The notes: generated from the letters alone by a model not told the origin. A stretch of DNA of 64,000 nt from Paenibacillus antibioticophila (GCF_000455265.1 NZ_HG005140.1:363848-427847), one strand, 5' to 3'. Positions 40,219 through 49,249 are shown, counted from the stretch's first letter. A program made the numbers and translations.

Positions 40219-41496
40219 ATGGCTAGACGTAAAAAGGAAGAACTGCCCCCTAAAGTCAGGAAGCGCGGTAAGGGGTATACGTACCGCTATGATGTAACCG
40301 TGGTGGATGAAGAGGGGGTACCCACCAGGAGCCAACGGGATACGAAGCAATATCCAACTCCTATGGAAGCCTATAACGCTGGCATTTTAATCGAGGCCAA
40401 ATTAATTGAAGGTACTTTTGTAGATGAAGAAAACATTTTATTTATCGATTGGGCGAAGCAGGCTATAGAAATTTATGCAGCTGAGAAGAACTTGAAGCCC
40501 GGGACGGTAGAGGGAAAATATGCGCACCTGAAGCAAGCGCGGAAGGCATTCGCAGGCGTGAAATTGAAAAATATCACCCCTCTGCAAGTTAAAAACTTCT
40601 TCTTGTCTCTCCGTGACGAGCATGACCTGGGCCAGAGCGCTATCAACGGCATATACGCAACCATTCGGATGATATTCAGGTTAGCCAAGCGTATGCAGAT
40701 CATTGCCAAAGACCCGTCAGAAGGATCAGTGCGGCCAGGCGCTAGACAAACCTTTAACGACTTGGAAGTGTTGGAGGCATCCGGGGCGATTCCCGAATAC
40801 CTTGAGAAAGAGCAGGTTATTGAACTGCTCAAGGCAATTAAGCAGCTCGCAGCACAAGAGACACGGCCGCGGATCGCCTTCGGCTATCGTCAATTGTACC
40901 GGGTTGTATTCTTGCTTACCTATACAGGGTTGCGGATTGGTGAATTATGCGCTCTTGATGATTCCCGAGTAGACACCAAGAAGAAAACGATACGCGTAAT
41001 TGCGAACCTGTATATCCCCAAGGGAGGGATACGAAAATACGAGCTTGTTACTCCTAAAAGCGACGCATCCGTGCGAACAGTTGATTTTAGCAATGCCGTG
41101 ACTAGTATCATAGAGAGTCAGCGCCATGATTTGAAGACCTTCAAGCTTTTGTGCGGGGAGAAATTTTACTCTCACCCAAAAAGAAAGTTTTTGTTTGTTT
41201 CCTATAAGAGCTTCCCTGGATACCCGCTAAATGTTGCCGCTGTCGAGCACGCATTTAAACGGGCCATGGAAGCGGCCAAGCTGCCTGAATCTATCACGCC
41301 TCATAGTATGAGGCATACATTTACAAGCCTTAACGCAGAGGCTGGTGCCCCCTTGGAGGACATCCAGAAGCAGCTAGGACATTCCTCAGACGAAGTAACC
41401 AAGCGTGTATATTATCATGTTACAGAAGCCCGGAGACGCGCTAATGTCGATAAGCTAGACACCCTCATGCAAGACCTCATCTCAACCATAAATTAG
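40219..41496 (+). CDS. int: Phage integrase, tyrosine recombinase
   Basis: The 425-residue protein has an N-terminal arm-binding domain (about 10-50; PKVRKRGKGYTYRYDVTVVD), a SAM-like core-binding domain (about 70-170) and a catalytic domain with TYTGLRIGELCAL (Arg), PHSMRHTFTSL (His-x-x-Arg), LGHSSDE (His) and RVYYHVTE (Tyr). It recombines attP with the xylO attB. It ends 70 bp before attR. GTGAGGGT is near the ATG. The arm-binding domain matches the repeated TTGTGGGCA sites found at both ends. Confidence 0.95.
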   Translation: MARRKKEELPPKVRKRGKGYTYRYDVTVVDEEGVPTRSQRDTKQYPTPMEAYNAGILIEAKLIEGTFVDEENILFIDWAKQAIEIYAAEKNLKPGTVEGKYAHLKQARKAFAGVKLKNITPLQVKNFFLSLRDEHDLGQSAINGIYATIRMIFRLAKRMQIIAKDPSEGSVRPGARQTFNDLEVLEASGAIPEYLEKEQVIELLKAIKQLAAQETRPRIAFGYRQLYRVVFLLTYTGLRIGELCALDDSRVDTKKKTIRVIANLYIPKGGIRKYELVTPKSDASVRTVDFSNAVTSIIESQRHDLKTFKLLCGEKFYSHPKRKFLFVSYKSFPGYPLNVAAVEHAFKRAMEAAKLPESITPHSMRHTFTSLNAEAGAPLEDIQKQLGHSSDEVTKRVYYHVTEARRRANVDKLDTLMQDLISTIN

Positions 41497-41499
41497 CCC

Positions 41500-41556
41500 T
41501 TTGTGGGCAAATTGTGGGCAAATCACGAAAATGACCGCGTCACTACGCGTTTTATG
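41500..41556. repeat. Right phage arm: integrase arm-type repeats
   Basis: TTTGTGGGCA (41500-41509) and ATTGTGGGCAAAT (41511-41523) are tandem direct repeats. CCGCGTCACTACGC (41535-41548), continuing GTTTTATG, is the inverted mate of 2212-2234. See the left arm at 2212-2305. Confidence 0.6.
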
Positions 41557-41566
41557 ATAAACTTAA

Positions 41567-41588
41567 TTTGTCTAGTCAACTAACTAAG
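41567..41588. other. attR core (22-bp direct repeat)
   Basis: Identical to 2186-2207. With the flanking TTAA (41563-41566) it still forms a near-complete xylO-type palindrome (41563-41587), so a XylR operator is also present on the xylR side. Beyond it the host sequence resumes. Confidence 0.88.
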
Positions 41589-41619
41589 TAATTTAGTAAG
41601 CACTTTTTATCTATATAAA

Positions 41620-41748
41620 GTTGAACTAAATAAGATGGCTTCGTTCAATTAGAGAATTCCGCGAACAACAGCGATCGTAAGAACACTTCACACGTTGCCC
41701 AGAACGTAACATTCATTAGTTCAACTTATATATGATATGATGGCGAAT
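41620..41748 (+). promoter_or_regulatory. xylR upstream region with GTTGAACTAA/TTAGTTCAAC half-sites
   Basis: GTTGAACTAA (41620-41629) and TTAGTTCAAC (41716-41725) form a 10-bp inverted pair 86 bp apart. TTCATT (41712-41717), 18 bp, TATGAT (41736-41741) is a possible promoter whose spacer holds the second half-site. Consistent with xylR autoregulation; inferred. Confidence 0.45.
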
Positions 41749-41776
41749 AGAAAAGCATGTGACCGGAGGAACTTCA

Positions 41777-42958
41777 ATGAAAATTACGGGCGATCAGCAA
41801 CTGATCAAGAAGATGAACAAAGGCATAGTCCTGGATACCATTCGGCAAAAGCAGCCGCTCTCCCGGGCAGATATCTCCGCGGCGATCGGATTAAATAAAG
41901 CTACGGTATCCTCCCTGGTCGCAGAGCTGATTGACACCCAGCTGGTTACCGAGATCGGGCCGGGCGAATCCAGCGGCGGCAGGAAGCCCACCTTGCTGCT
42001 ATTCAACAAACAAGCCGGCTATGCGGTCGGCGTGGACATTCGCGTTCACGATCTTCTTGTCGTTATTGTTGATCTGGAAGGCCATATCATTCGCGAGCAG
42101 AGCACCCCGCTTGCTGACTACACCACAGAAAGCGTAACGAATCAGATCAAATCCACGATCTCCAAGATCTGTGTTGATCTTCCCGCTACCCCTTACGGGG
42201 TCATCGGGATCGGGATCGGAGTTCCCGGGCTTGTAGATGAGACTCAGCAAGTCGTCTCCGCTCCCAACCTGGGCTGGAACAATTTTGATCTGGCAGGACA
42301 TCTTCAGCAAGAACTTGCTCTGCCGATTTATATCGATAATGAAGCAAATGCCGGAGCCATCGGGGAAAAGCTGTACGGTGCCGGGCTGCATACCAGTGAT
42401 CTCGTCTATTTAAGCATCGGAGTCGGAATCGGCTCCGGGATAGTCGTCGGCGGCCAGCTATACCGCGGCACGTCTAATTTTTCCGGTGAGGTCGGCCATA
42501 TGACCATCGCCGAGAATGGACCGCTCTGCCGGTGCGGCAACCATGGCTGTTGGGAGACGCTGGCTTCCGAGAAGGCCCTGCTCGATCAGGCTGCAGCAAT
42601 TTGGGGCGAGCAAGTCTCCACGATTGAAGAAGTGCTGGCGAAAGTAGAAGAGGGCAACAGCCAAGCTGTCACCCTCCTGAATGAGATCGGCACTCAGCTC
42701 GGCATCGGGCTGGCGAATCTCGTTAATATTCTGAACCCCGAAATGATCGTCATCGGCAACCGGCTGTCTCTGGCAGGCAAACAGCTTGAGCAGGCCATGC
42801 TGCACTCGATCAAAAACCGCAGCCTGTCTTATCATCGGAAGAAGACTCAAGTCGAATTTGCCAAGCTGGGAATCCGCTCCACCGCTCTGGGGGCGGCATC
42901 CATGCCAATTACGGCCTTCCTGGCGGATTCCGACGTCTCCGTGCAAGCGGAAGCCTGA
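41777..42958 (+). CDS. xylR: Xylose repressor (ROK family)
   Basis: The 393-residue regulator has an N-terminal winged HTH (MNKGIVLDTIRQKQPLSRADISAAIGLNKATVSSLVAEL) and a ROK sugar-binding domain with GRKPTLLLFN, GIGVPGLVDE, LYIDNEANAGAIGEKLYGAG and the zinc motif GPLCRCGNHGCWETLAS. It represses xylAB until xylose binds. ATG at 41777 follows CGGAGG. It is normally divergent and adjacent to xylA; the prophage now separates them. Confidence 0.95.
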   Translation: MKITGDQQLIKKMNKGIVLDTIRQKQPLSRADISAAIGLNKATVSSLVAELIDTQLVTEIGPGESSGGRKPTLLLFNKQAGYAVGVDIRVHDLLVVIVDLEGHIIREQSTPLADYTTESVTNQIKSTISKICVDLPATPYGVIGIGIGVPGLVDETQQVVSAPNLGWNNFDLAGHLQQELALPIYIDNEANAGAIGEKLYGAGLHTSDLVYLSIGVGIGSGIVVGGQLYRGTSNFSGEVGHMTIAENGPLCRCGNHGCWETLASEKALLDQAAAIWGEQVSTIEEVLAKVEEGNSQAVTLLNEIGTQLGIGLANLVNILNPEMIVIGNRLSLAGKQLEQAMLHSIKNRSLSYHRKKTQVEFAKLGIRSTALGAASMPITAFLADSDVSVQAEA

Positions 42959-42984
42959 AATAAGTTCAGCGGCAGCATGATGCG

Positions 42985-45900
42985 CTAAATATCCAGTCGC
43001 AGACTGCTGCCGGCAAGCGCCAATGCATCTTGCTCCGGCACAGGCCGGCTGATCAAGTAACCCTGAATCACATCACATCTCGAACGCTTGATATACTGGA
43101 GCTGCCGCTGGGTTTCCACCCCTTCCGCAACGACCTTCAGCCCCATTTTTCTTCCGATCAGCACGATGGCTCTCGCCAAGGATCGACTATCCCCCTCGTC
43201 CGGAACCTGCTCAATGAAGGATTTATCAATCTTCAGAGTGGTGATCGGCATCTGCTTCAGGTAACCAAGAGAAGAGTAGCCTGTCCCGAAATCATCCAGC
43301 GCAATGCTTATTCCAAGATCCCTCAACACGGTCAGGCTAGCCACCATCTCGTCAAAGGACTCCATGATCGTGCTTTCCGTGATCTCCAGCTCCAGATACT
43401 GCGGTTTTAACCCGGTCTCTCTTAGCACTTCCTGCACATGATCTGCAAAATCATCCTGCAGCAGCTGAATCACGGAGATATTAACTCCGATCAGGAAATC
43501 TCCATATCCTTCATCCTGCAATCTTTTCCCGAACCGGCACGCCTCCTTTAACACCCAGGCCCCGATCGGGATAATGAGCCGGCTGTCCTCGGCCACCTTG
43601 ATAAAATTTAAGGGAGAGACAAACCCAAGCTCCGGACTGTTCCAGCGAACCAAGGCCTCAAAGCCGGAAATTCGCTCGGAATTCAGATCGACCTGCGGCT
43701 GGTAATGCAGCAACAGCTCCCCGTTCTGCACTGCTTGACGCAGATACTTTTCTAATTGTACACGTTCATAAAAGGCATGCTGGAAAGCCGGAGTAAAGAC
43801 CATATACTTCCCTTTTCCGGCCTCCTTAGCTGCATACATCGCCATGTCCGCATTTTTCAAGAGCTCCTCCGGATCTGTTCCATTCTGTGGATATAGAGAA
43901 ATCCCGATGCTCACCGATATATACAGTTCACTGCCCTGGATATAGAACGGCTCCTTGAACATCTCTATCAGCTTCTCGGCGTAGCGTTCCGCCTGGGCAG
44001 CCTCTCTGATGCCCTCCAGCATAATTACAAATTCATCTCCGCCCAGGCGAAACAGCATATCTCCACTGCCGATCGCCTCGGACAAGCGTTTGCTGGTCGC
44101 TGCCAGCAGCAGATCTCCTGCCTTATGCCCCAAAGTATCGTTCACATACTTGAAATTATCGGTATCGATGAAAAATAAGGCCGCATGTCGATCAGGTGTC
44201 TCGGAGAAATTCTCCAGCTCTCTCATAAAGTAATGACGGTTCGGCAAACCGCTTAATTCGTCATAATAAGCCATATAATGCAAGCGATCCTGGGAAAGCT
44301 TCAATTCATGAATGTCAATAATCGAGCCTGTCATTCTCTGCGGTTCTCCATTGGTATCGAATACAATTTTTCCACGGGCAAGGAACCAATGATATTCTCC
44401 ATGTTTCATCCGAAGACGGAATTCGCATTCCAGCAGAGAACGAAGCTCCGCACAAGCCTTCCCGATCTCTCTCGCATAGACCACTGCATCATCAGGATGA
44501 ATGAGATCCGAGAGCATATCCCGATTTACCTGGTCTTCCTCCTCATAGCCCAACAGTTGAAACCATCTAGGGGAGTAGTAGTTCTTGTTATGTATTAAGT
44601 CGATCTCCCAAATGCCTCCGTTCGAGGCCTCTGTTACCAGTCGATATCGCTCCTCGTTCCGCGCCAGCAATTCCTGATTATCAAGCAGCTTCTTGTAATT
44701 ATCGGCCAACTCCTCCTGGGCTGCTGTCAGCTCCTCGTAAGTTGCCTCCAGCTCCTGGTAACTGTTCTGCAGCTTGATCTCGGATTCCTTTCGCTCCTGA
44801 ATATCCATCCCCGCAAGAACAAAGACATCAAGATCACCTTCCAGCCCTTGAATAGAGGTGGTTCGGAACAATAAGGCAATCGTTCCCTCTCCTTCCGAAC
44901 GCTTCAGGATCACTTCCCGGTCGACGGCAAATTGCATATTCAATGCTTCATCCAGCATTTGCAGCAGCTCCGGATAGTTGTCACACATGCCCTCCAGCTC
45001 ATCATATGGACGATCCTCTGCCTGTTCCTCTGTAATTCCGATCAGTCGTTCGGCATATTGATTCAACCTAACCGTCCTGCCGTCAGCCTTGACCGCCCAG
45101 ATAAACAGATTTGCATGCTTCAGCACATCATTTGAGAATTCCCGTTCGCCTTGCAGGGTTCTTCGCAGCCGATTGATATACAATCTGATCAGGATCGAGC
45201 CAACGATAGCCGAAATTACGATCAGGACGGCCGCCGTTATATATCGGTTGCGGATTTTCTCATTATAGTGATCGGAATGGGTAAAGAAATATCTCTGATA
45301 TAGCTCCTCGAACAAAGGATCGCCTTGAACCTGAGTTATCCGCGAATTCAAATAAGATACAAGCTCGGGAGAATCCTTCCGGATTCCATAAGCGAAGTCA
45401 ACCGGATAGAGTCCTCCCAGCACCATCCGGATCTCATCACTCATGGCTTCCCGAATCATCAGATAGTTAACCACATGCTGATTCTCAAACAGTAGGTCGA
45501 TCTTCCCTTCTCTTAACGCATGCATCCCTTCCTGAACGGTTAGGAATGTCGAATAATCGGTAATTCCCAACTCACTCTTCAACTGCTGCTCCGTATATTG
45601 TCCGGCACCTACACCAATCCTGTAGCTGGACAATGTGTTCAAGGTGACTTCTTCCTCAAAATGAGTCCTGGCAAAAATACCTGTCGTTGTCTTCATGATC
45701 GGCTTGGAGTAACTGACCTCGCCCTTTCTTTCATCCAGAACGGCCATGAGGCCTACCGTGTCTACTTCCTTGTTATTCAGCTTTGCGTAAACCTTCTCCC
45801 AGGCATCAAAGGAATAATAAATCGAGTATTTGTCTTCTTCAAATAAAAGGCGGGTCAGATCGAGGTCAAATCCAGCAGGATAACCATTTTGGTCATACTT

Positions 45901-46029
45901 GAAGGGCGGGTAGTCCAGCTCGGATTGGTAGAGAATATTTTCTCGAGAGGCGTTTGCGGATTCGGGGTTTAGCAGAAATGAAGTTACCACACTCATTAAC
46001 AGGAATACTGAGCTTACGAGCTGTTTCAT
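42985..46029 (-). CDS. Membrane c-di-GMP enzyme: periplasmic-binding sensor, PAS, GGDEF, EAL
   Basis: The 1014-residue protein has a signal segment, an extracellular SBP_bac_3-like domain (about 30-255; LYQSELDYPPFKYDQNGYPAGFDLDL), a transmembrane helix (about 262-282) and two PAS domains with a coiled coil between. These lead to GGDEF (LFRLGGDEFVIML) and EAL (FEALVRWNSPELGF, with DDFGTGYSSLGYL). Both active-site motifs are intact, so it could make and break c-di-GMP in response to an external amino-acid-like ligand. ATG 46029 follows GGGAGGG. It is convergent with xylR. Confidence 0.9.
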   Translation of the reverse strand: MKQLVSSVFLLMSVVTSFLLNPESANASRENILYQSELDYPPFKYDQNGYPAGFDLDLTRLLFEEDKYSIYYSFDAWEKVYAKLNNKEVDTVGLMAVLDERKGEVSYSKPIMKTTTGIFARTHFEEEVTLNTLSSYRIGVGAGQYTEQQLKSELGITDYSTFLTVQEGMHALREGKIDLLFENQHVVNYLMIREAMSDEIRMVLGGLYPVDFAYGIRKDSPELVSYLNSRITQVQGDPLFEELYQRYFFTHSDHYNEKIRNRYITAAVLIVISAIVGSILIRLYINRLRRTLQGEREFSNDVLKHANLFIWAVKADGRTVRLNQYAERLIGITEEQAEDRPYDELEGMCDNYPELLQMLDEALNMQFAVDREVILKRSEGEGTIALLFRTTSIQGLEGDLDVFVLAGMDIQERKESEIKLQNSYQELEATYEELTAAQEELADNYKKLLDNQELLARNEERYRLVTEASNGGIWEIDLIHNKNYYSPRWFQLLGYEEEDQVNRDMLSDLIHPDDAVVYAREIGKACAELRSLLECEFRLRMKHGEYHWFLARGKIVFDTNGEPQRMTGSIIDIHELKLSQDRLHYMAYYDELSGLPNRHYFMRELENFSETPDRHAALFFIDTDNFKYVNDTLGHKAGDLLLAATSKRLSEAIGSGDMLFRLGGDEFVIMLEGIREAAQAERYAEKLIEMFKEPFYIQGSELYISVSIGISLYPQNGTDPEELLKNADMAMYAAKEAGKGKYMVFTPAFQHAFYERVQLEKYLRQAVQNGELLLHYQPQVDLNSERISGFEALVRWNSPELGFVSPLNFIKVAEDSRLIIPIGAWVLKEACRFGKRLQDEGYGDFLIGVNISVIQLLQDDFADHVQEVLRETGLKPQYLELEITESTIMESFDEMVASLTVLRDLGISIALDDFGTGYSSLGYLKQMPITTLKIDKSFIEQVPDEGDSRSLARAIVLIGRKMGLKVVAEGVETQRQLQYIKRSRCDVIQGYLISRPVPEQDALALAGSSLRLDI

Positions 46030-46256
46030 CCTTAACCCTCCCAGGCAAGATCGTCGTGGCACTTTGGTCATAGATTAAAATTTAGTTATATTTTAACATA
46101 AATCCCTAACCCTACATAGGTTTCTTATCCTAATTTGTCGAAGAGTGCAGCGCTTGAAGACTCATTCTCCAATCTTAAGTCATTGATTTTTTCTCCAAAT
46201 AGTCTCCTTGTATTTACAAACCGAAAATTATTGTGCATAATGATAAATATCACATT

Positions 46257-46271
46257 TGATAATGATTATCA
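46257..46271 (+). promoter_or_regulatory. Fur box (7-1-7)
   Basis: TGATAATGATTATCA is a perfect 7-1-7 match to the Bacillus Fur operator core, extended by TTATTATC. It lies 56 bp upstream of a 56-residue gene. PerR and Zur boxes differ at the outer bases. Confidence 0.75.
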
Positions 46272-46327
46272 TTATTATCTTGTCCTCATATTGGATATAA
46301 GTTTATTTAATAAGGAGTATGAAGCCC

Positions 46328-46498
46328 ATGAAAGTATCTGCCCGCAAATCTTCCCTGCAAATCGATGACTATCTGGACCTTCTGAACTTGGCTACCAACC
46401 TCGGTGATCTGAAGTGGCGGAAGGAAATTCTCCGCAAGCTGGAGTGTCTGCATACCGAATTGCAGCTTCCCGAGCCATTGTGTGAGTTGTCCGAGTAA
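46328..46498 (+). CDS. Small Fur-box-associated protein (56 aa)
   Basis: ATG 46328 (or 46319, in the same frame) is close to AAGGAG. The product is MKVSARKSSLQIDDYLDLLN, LATNLGDLKWRKEILRKLEC, then HTELQLPEPLCELSE: helical with a basic middle. A terminator follows. Unrecognised. The perfect Fur box suggests expression in iron limitation, reminiscent in size and setting, though not evidently in sequence, of the Fbp small proteins of B. subtilis. Confidence 0.65.
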   Translation: MKVSARKSSLQIDDYLDLLNLATNLGDLKWRKEILRKLECLHTELQLPEPLCELSE

Positions 46499-46556
46499 TT
46501 GACATTTAAGGGATTTTAAAGTATATTTTTTGAAAATAGAATTCTGGAAATTTGGG

Positions 46557-46603
46557 AAGCACCCGTAAGCTGGCAGTGAATGCCGTCTTGCAGGTGCTTT
46601 TTT
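46557..46603 (+). terminator. Terminator after the small Fur-box gene
   Basis: AAGCACC/GGTGCTT stem (46557-46563 and 46593-46599) enclosing an inner dyad, followed by a run of Ts. Confidence 0.8.
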
Positions 46604-46666
46604 CTGTATCTCCAGGTTCTATGCCTGCTCAATTCCTAAAAACGATGTAAACAAAGGAGCGATAGG

Positions 46667-47473
46667 ATGAAGAAGTTTCTAATTTTGTTGGTGACCGGAT
46701 GTCTCTTGTTGGGTGTACCTCCGGTCTCCATACTCGGAGCCTCCCCGGAATTTACGGATTCCGTGAAAGACCAGTTGAAGCTCGCCGTAGAAGACGCAGG
46801 TACCGCCCGAAAGAATTCGTTGATCAAATCGTATGATTCACTGTCAGCCCTGCAGAAGGAGCACAAGACTTGGGAGAGCAAGAACACTAGCCTCCATAAT
46901 ACCAATGAGGCCAAATTAAGCGGCGTAAAGAAGAAAATTACCGAACTGGATTCCGCAAAAATCCGCCAATTGGAGCAAAAGGTCAGTACGGTTAAGCAGA
47001 AATATCAGCCCCTATTCGATTCATCGGCATTAGCGAATAAGCAGCTCGCCTCTGCCAAGAAGCTGAAGGATAAAGCCTTAACTAAACTGCTGCAAACACA
47101 AGCCAACGGATTGAAAACAGCATGCACGCTGGCACGGCAGGAGATTCGAACGAGAGAGGCGGAGCTAAAGGAAGCAAAGGCAGCACGAACGCGGAAAAGT
47201 GCAGAAATTCGTAAAATATTGGGAGAAATCGATACGTGGAAAGCCAGGATCAAAACCGAAAAAAGCTCCATCTCAGCAGCGAATAAATCCTCAGCCACCG
47301 AGTGGAGCAATTTCAAAGCTGCCTTGAAGAAAAAAGATACCGACCGGATTGCCGGTGCGCTGACCCGGTTGGATACCTTATTCTCGCAAGGATTAAAGTC
47401 CCGTAAAAATATAAATGCCTACGAGGTTAAAATTGCAGAAATCCTGACCAAGGCGGAGGCAAAATTGAAGTGA
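46667..47473 (+). CDS. Secreted coiled-coil protein of unknown function
   Basis: The 268-residue protein has an N-terminal signal peptide (KKFLILLVTGCLLLGVPPVS, cleavage near ILGAS-PEF). The rest is Lys/Glu/Ala-rich helix, predicted coiled coil throughout (KLSGVKKKITELDSAKIRQL, EAELKEAKAARTRKSAEI). There is no catalytic or wall-anchoring motif. It follows AAAGGAG. Converges with gltD three bases away. Probably an envelope structural or assembly factor; not identified. Confidence 0.65.
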   Translation: MKKFLILLVTGCLLLGVPPVSILGASPEFTDSVKDQLKLAVEDAGTARKNSLIKSYDSLSALQKEHKTWESKNTSLHNTNEAKLSGVKKKITELDSAKIRQLEQKVSTVKQKYQPLFDSSALANKQLASAKKLKDKALTKLLQTQANGLKTACTLARQEIRTREAELKEAKAARTRKSAEIRKILGEIDTWKARIKTEKSSISAANKSSATEWSNFKAALKKKDTDRIAGALTRLDTLFSQGLKSRKNINAYEVKIAEILTKAEAKLK

Positions 47474-47476
47474 AAA

Positions 47477-48964
47477 TTAGGCTCGCAGCAGCCGGTCTGC
47501 TGTCAGGTATCGAGTAACAGCCTTGGCCGCTTGCCGGCCCTCTTGAATGGCCCATACAACAAGACTCTGGCCGCGGCGCATGTCTCCTGCTGCGAACACA
47601 CCTTCCACATTCGTGGAATACGTCCCCTCCGCCGCCTTTACATTGGACCGTTCATCCCTTTCAATACCAAGCTGTATCAGCAGACCATCCTCCGGGCCGG
47701 TAAATCCAAGCGCAAGCAGCACCAGATCGGCCGGAACCCTACGCGCCGTCCCTTCGATCTCATGAGGAACGAGCCTGCCCTGAGCATTATGCAACCACTC
47801 GATCTCTACAATTTCTAACCCGGTAAGTTGCCCGTTATCATCACTCAGGAATTGGCGGGTGGAAGTTAAGAAACGGCGCGGCTCCTCACCGAATACTTCG
47901 ACTGCCTCCTTCTGTCCATAGTCCGTCTTCATGACCTTGGGCCACTCCGGCCATGGATTGTCCGGCTGACGGGATAGCGGAGGCATCGGCATAATTTCCA
48001 ATTGATTCACGGACTTACAGCCATGCCTGATTGCTGTCGCCACACAGTCCGTCCCGGTATCGCCTCCGCCAATCACAATTACATGCTTATCCTTGGCAGA
48101 GATGTGTCGTCCATCCTCCAGACCGGAATCAAGCAAGCTGCGGGTATTCAGGGTCAGAAACTCCATAGCTTGATAGATGCCGTCGGCCTCTCTTCCTGGT
48201 ATAGGCAAATCACGGGCAAGGGTAGCTCCCCCGCACAGCACAACAGCATCATAATCCTTCTTCAAGGAATCGACCGGAAGATCTTTGCCTACCTCACAAC
48301 AAGTCACAAACTTGATTCCCTCCGCTTCAAGCAATCGCACACGTCGTTCCACGGAACTCTTCTCCAGCTTCATGTTAGGGATGCCGTACATTAGCAAGCC
48401 ACCGATTCGATCGGCCCGCTCGAAGACGGTTACCATATGACCCGCCTGATTCAATTGGTCTGCGCAGGCCAGACCGGCAGGACCAGATCCGACAACAGCA
48501 ACCTTGTAGCCCGTCCTTCTCTCCGGTGGCTCGGGCTGAATCCAGCCTTCCAGGAATCCACGGTCAACGATCGACTTCTCGATGTTCTTAATCGTCACCG
48601 GCGCTCCATGCTTGCCAACCGTACATGCGCCTTCACAAGGTGCCGGACACACTCTGCCAGTAAATTCAGGAAAGTTATTTATCTTCTGCAGCCGCTTGAG
48701 AGCCTCCTTCCAGTTCCCCCGGTACACAAGGTCATTCCACTCGGGAATTAAATTGTGGAGCGGACAACCTGAAGCCATCCCGGAGAGCATGCGTCCAACA
48801 TGGCAAAATGGGGTCCCGCAATCCATGCAGCGCGCTCCCTGAGTTCTTAGCTGCTCCTCATTCATCGGAACGGAGAACTCTGCCCAAGAGGATATCCGCT
48901 CCAGGGGTTCCAATTCCCCGGGAACCTCCCTCTCATATTCCATAAATCCAGTTGCCTTGCCCAT
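47477..48964 (-). CDS. gltD: Glutamate synthase (NADPH) small subunit
   Basis: The 495-residue protein passes electrons from NADPH via FAD and Fe-S clusters to the large GOGAT subunit. It has N-terminal cysteine clusters CMDCGTPFCHVG and VCPAPCEGACTVG, the FAD site VAVVGSGPAGLACADQL and the NADP site VIVIGGGDTGTDCVATAIRHG, and near the end VFAAGDMRRGQSLVVWAI. ATG 48964 follows GGGGATG. No gltA/gltB large subunit is adjacent, which is unusual; it must be elsewhere or the protein may serve another partner. Confidence 0.93.
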   Translation of the reverse strand: MGKATGFMEYEREVPGELEPLERISSWAEFSVPMNEEQLRTQGARCMDCGTPFCHVGRMLSGMASGCPLHNLIPEWNDLVYRGNWKEALKRLQKINNFPEFTGRVCPAPCEGACTVGKHGAPVTIKNIEKSIVDRGFLEGWIQPEPPERRTGYKVAVVGSGPAGLACADQLNQAGHMVTVFERADRIGGLLMYGIPNMKLEKSSVERRVRLLEAEGIKFVTCCEVGKDLPVDSLKKDYDAVVLCGGATLARDLPIPGREADGIYQAMEFLTLNTRSLLDSGLEDGRHISAKDKHVIVIGGGDTGTDCVATAIRHGCKSVNQLEIMPMPPLSRQPDNPWPEWPKVMKTDYGQKEAVEVFGEEPRRFLTSTRQFLSDDNGQLTGLEIVEIEWLHNAQGRLVPHEIEGTARRVPADLVLLALGFTGPEDGLLIQLGIERDERSNVKAAEGTYSTNVEGVFAAGDMRRGQSLVVWAIQEGRQAAKAVTRYLTADRLLRA

Positions 48965-49156
48965 ACAATTCATCCCCTTTATAGATTCGATTTTTAAAGT
49001 TCCAGCCTCACTGTCGCTTCCCTGCTATAAAGCGTTAAAATATCAGGGTGCAGATAGACCCGTTCCTTCTAAATGTAATTATGGTAGCATCGCAGCGCTT
49101 CCCTGAGTAATGAAGAATATCACTGTTCTTATCCGCTCTGCCGGCAATAAAATAGC

Positions 49157-49182
49157 CGGTCAGGGATAGATGCTCCTGACCG
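49157..49182 (-). terminator. Terminator after the YesN-like gene
   Basis: CGGTCAGG/CCTGACCG stem with 10-nt loop, followed on the minus strand by GCTATTTTATTG. The rest of the 285-bp gap 48965-49249 shows no gene. Confidence 0.75.
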
Positions 49183-49249
49183 ACTGATGTCTCGGTGTTC
49201 TATTATTTAAAATCGCCCTATAATCTAGACCGGCATTTCCGTGGTATGC

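Larger units (their letters stand above)
2186..41588. mobile_element. Complete-looking myovirus prophage in the xylA-xylR intergenic region
   Basis: The element is 39.4 kb between 22-bp att repeats. It holds an integrase, repressor, Cro-like protein, replication genes (DnaD-like initiator, loader, DnaB), sigma-like late regulator, terminase, lambda-type head genes, P2-type contractile tail, holin and endolysin. Modules are in canonical order and I see no broken structural gene, so it may be inducible. Two genes in it look damaged: a PIN-like gene with an in-frame TAA and an HTH gene out of frame across a T7 tract. A DnaD-like fragment is also present. Confidence 0.93.
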
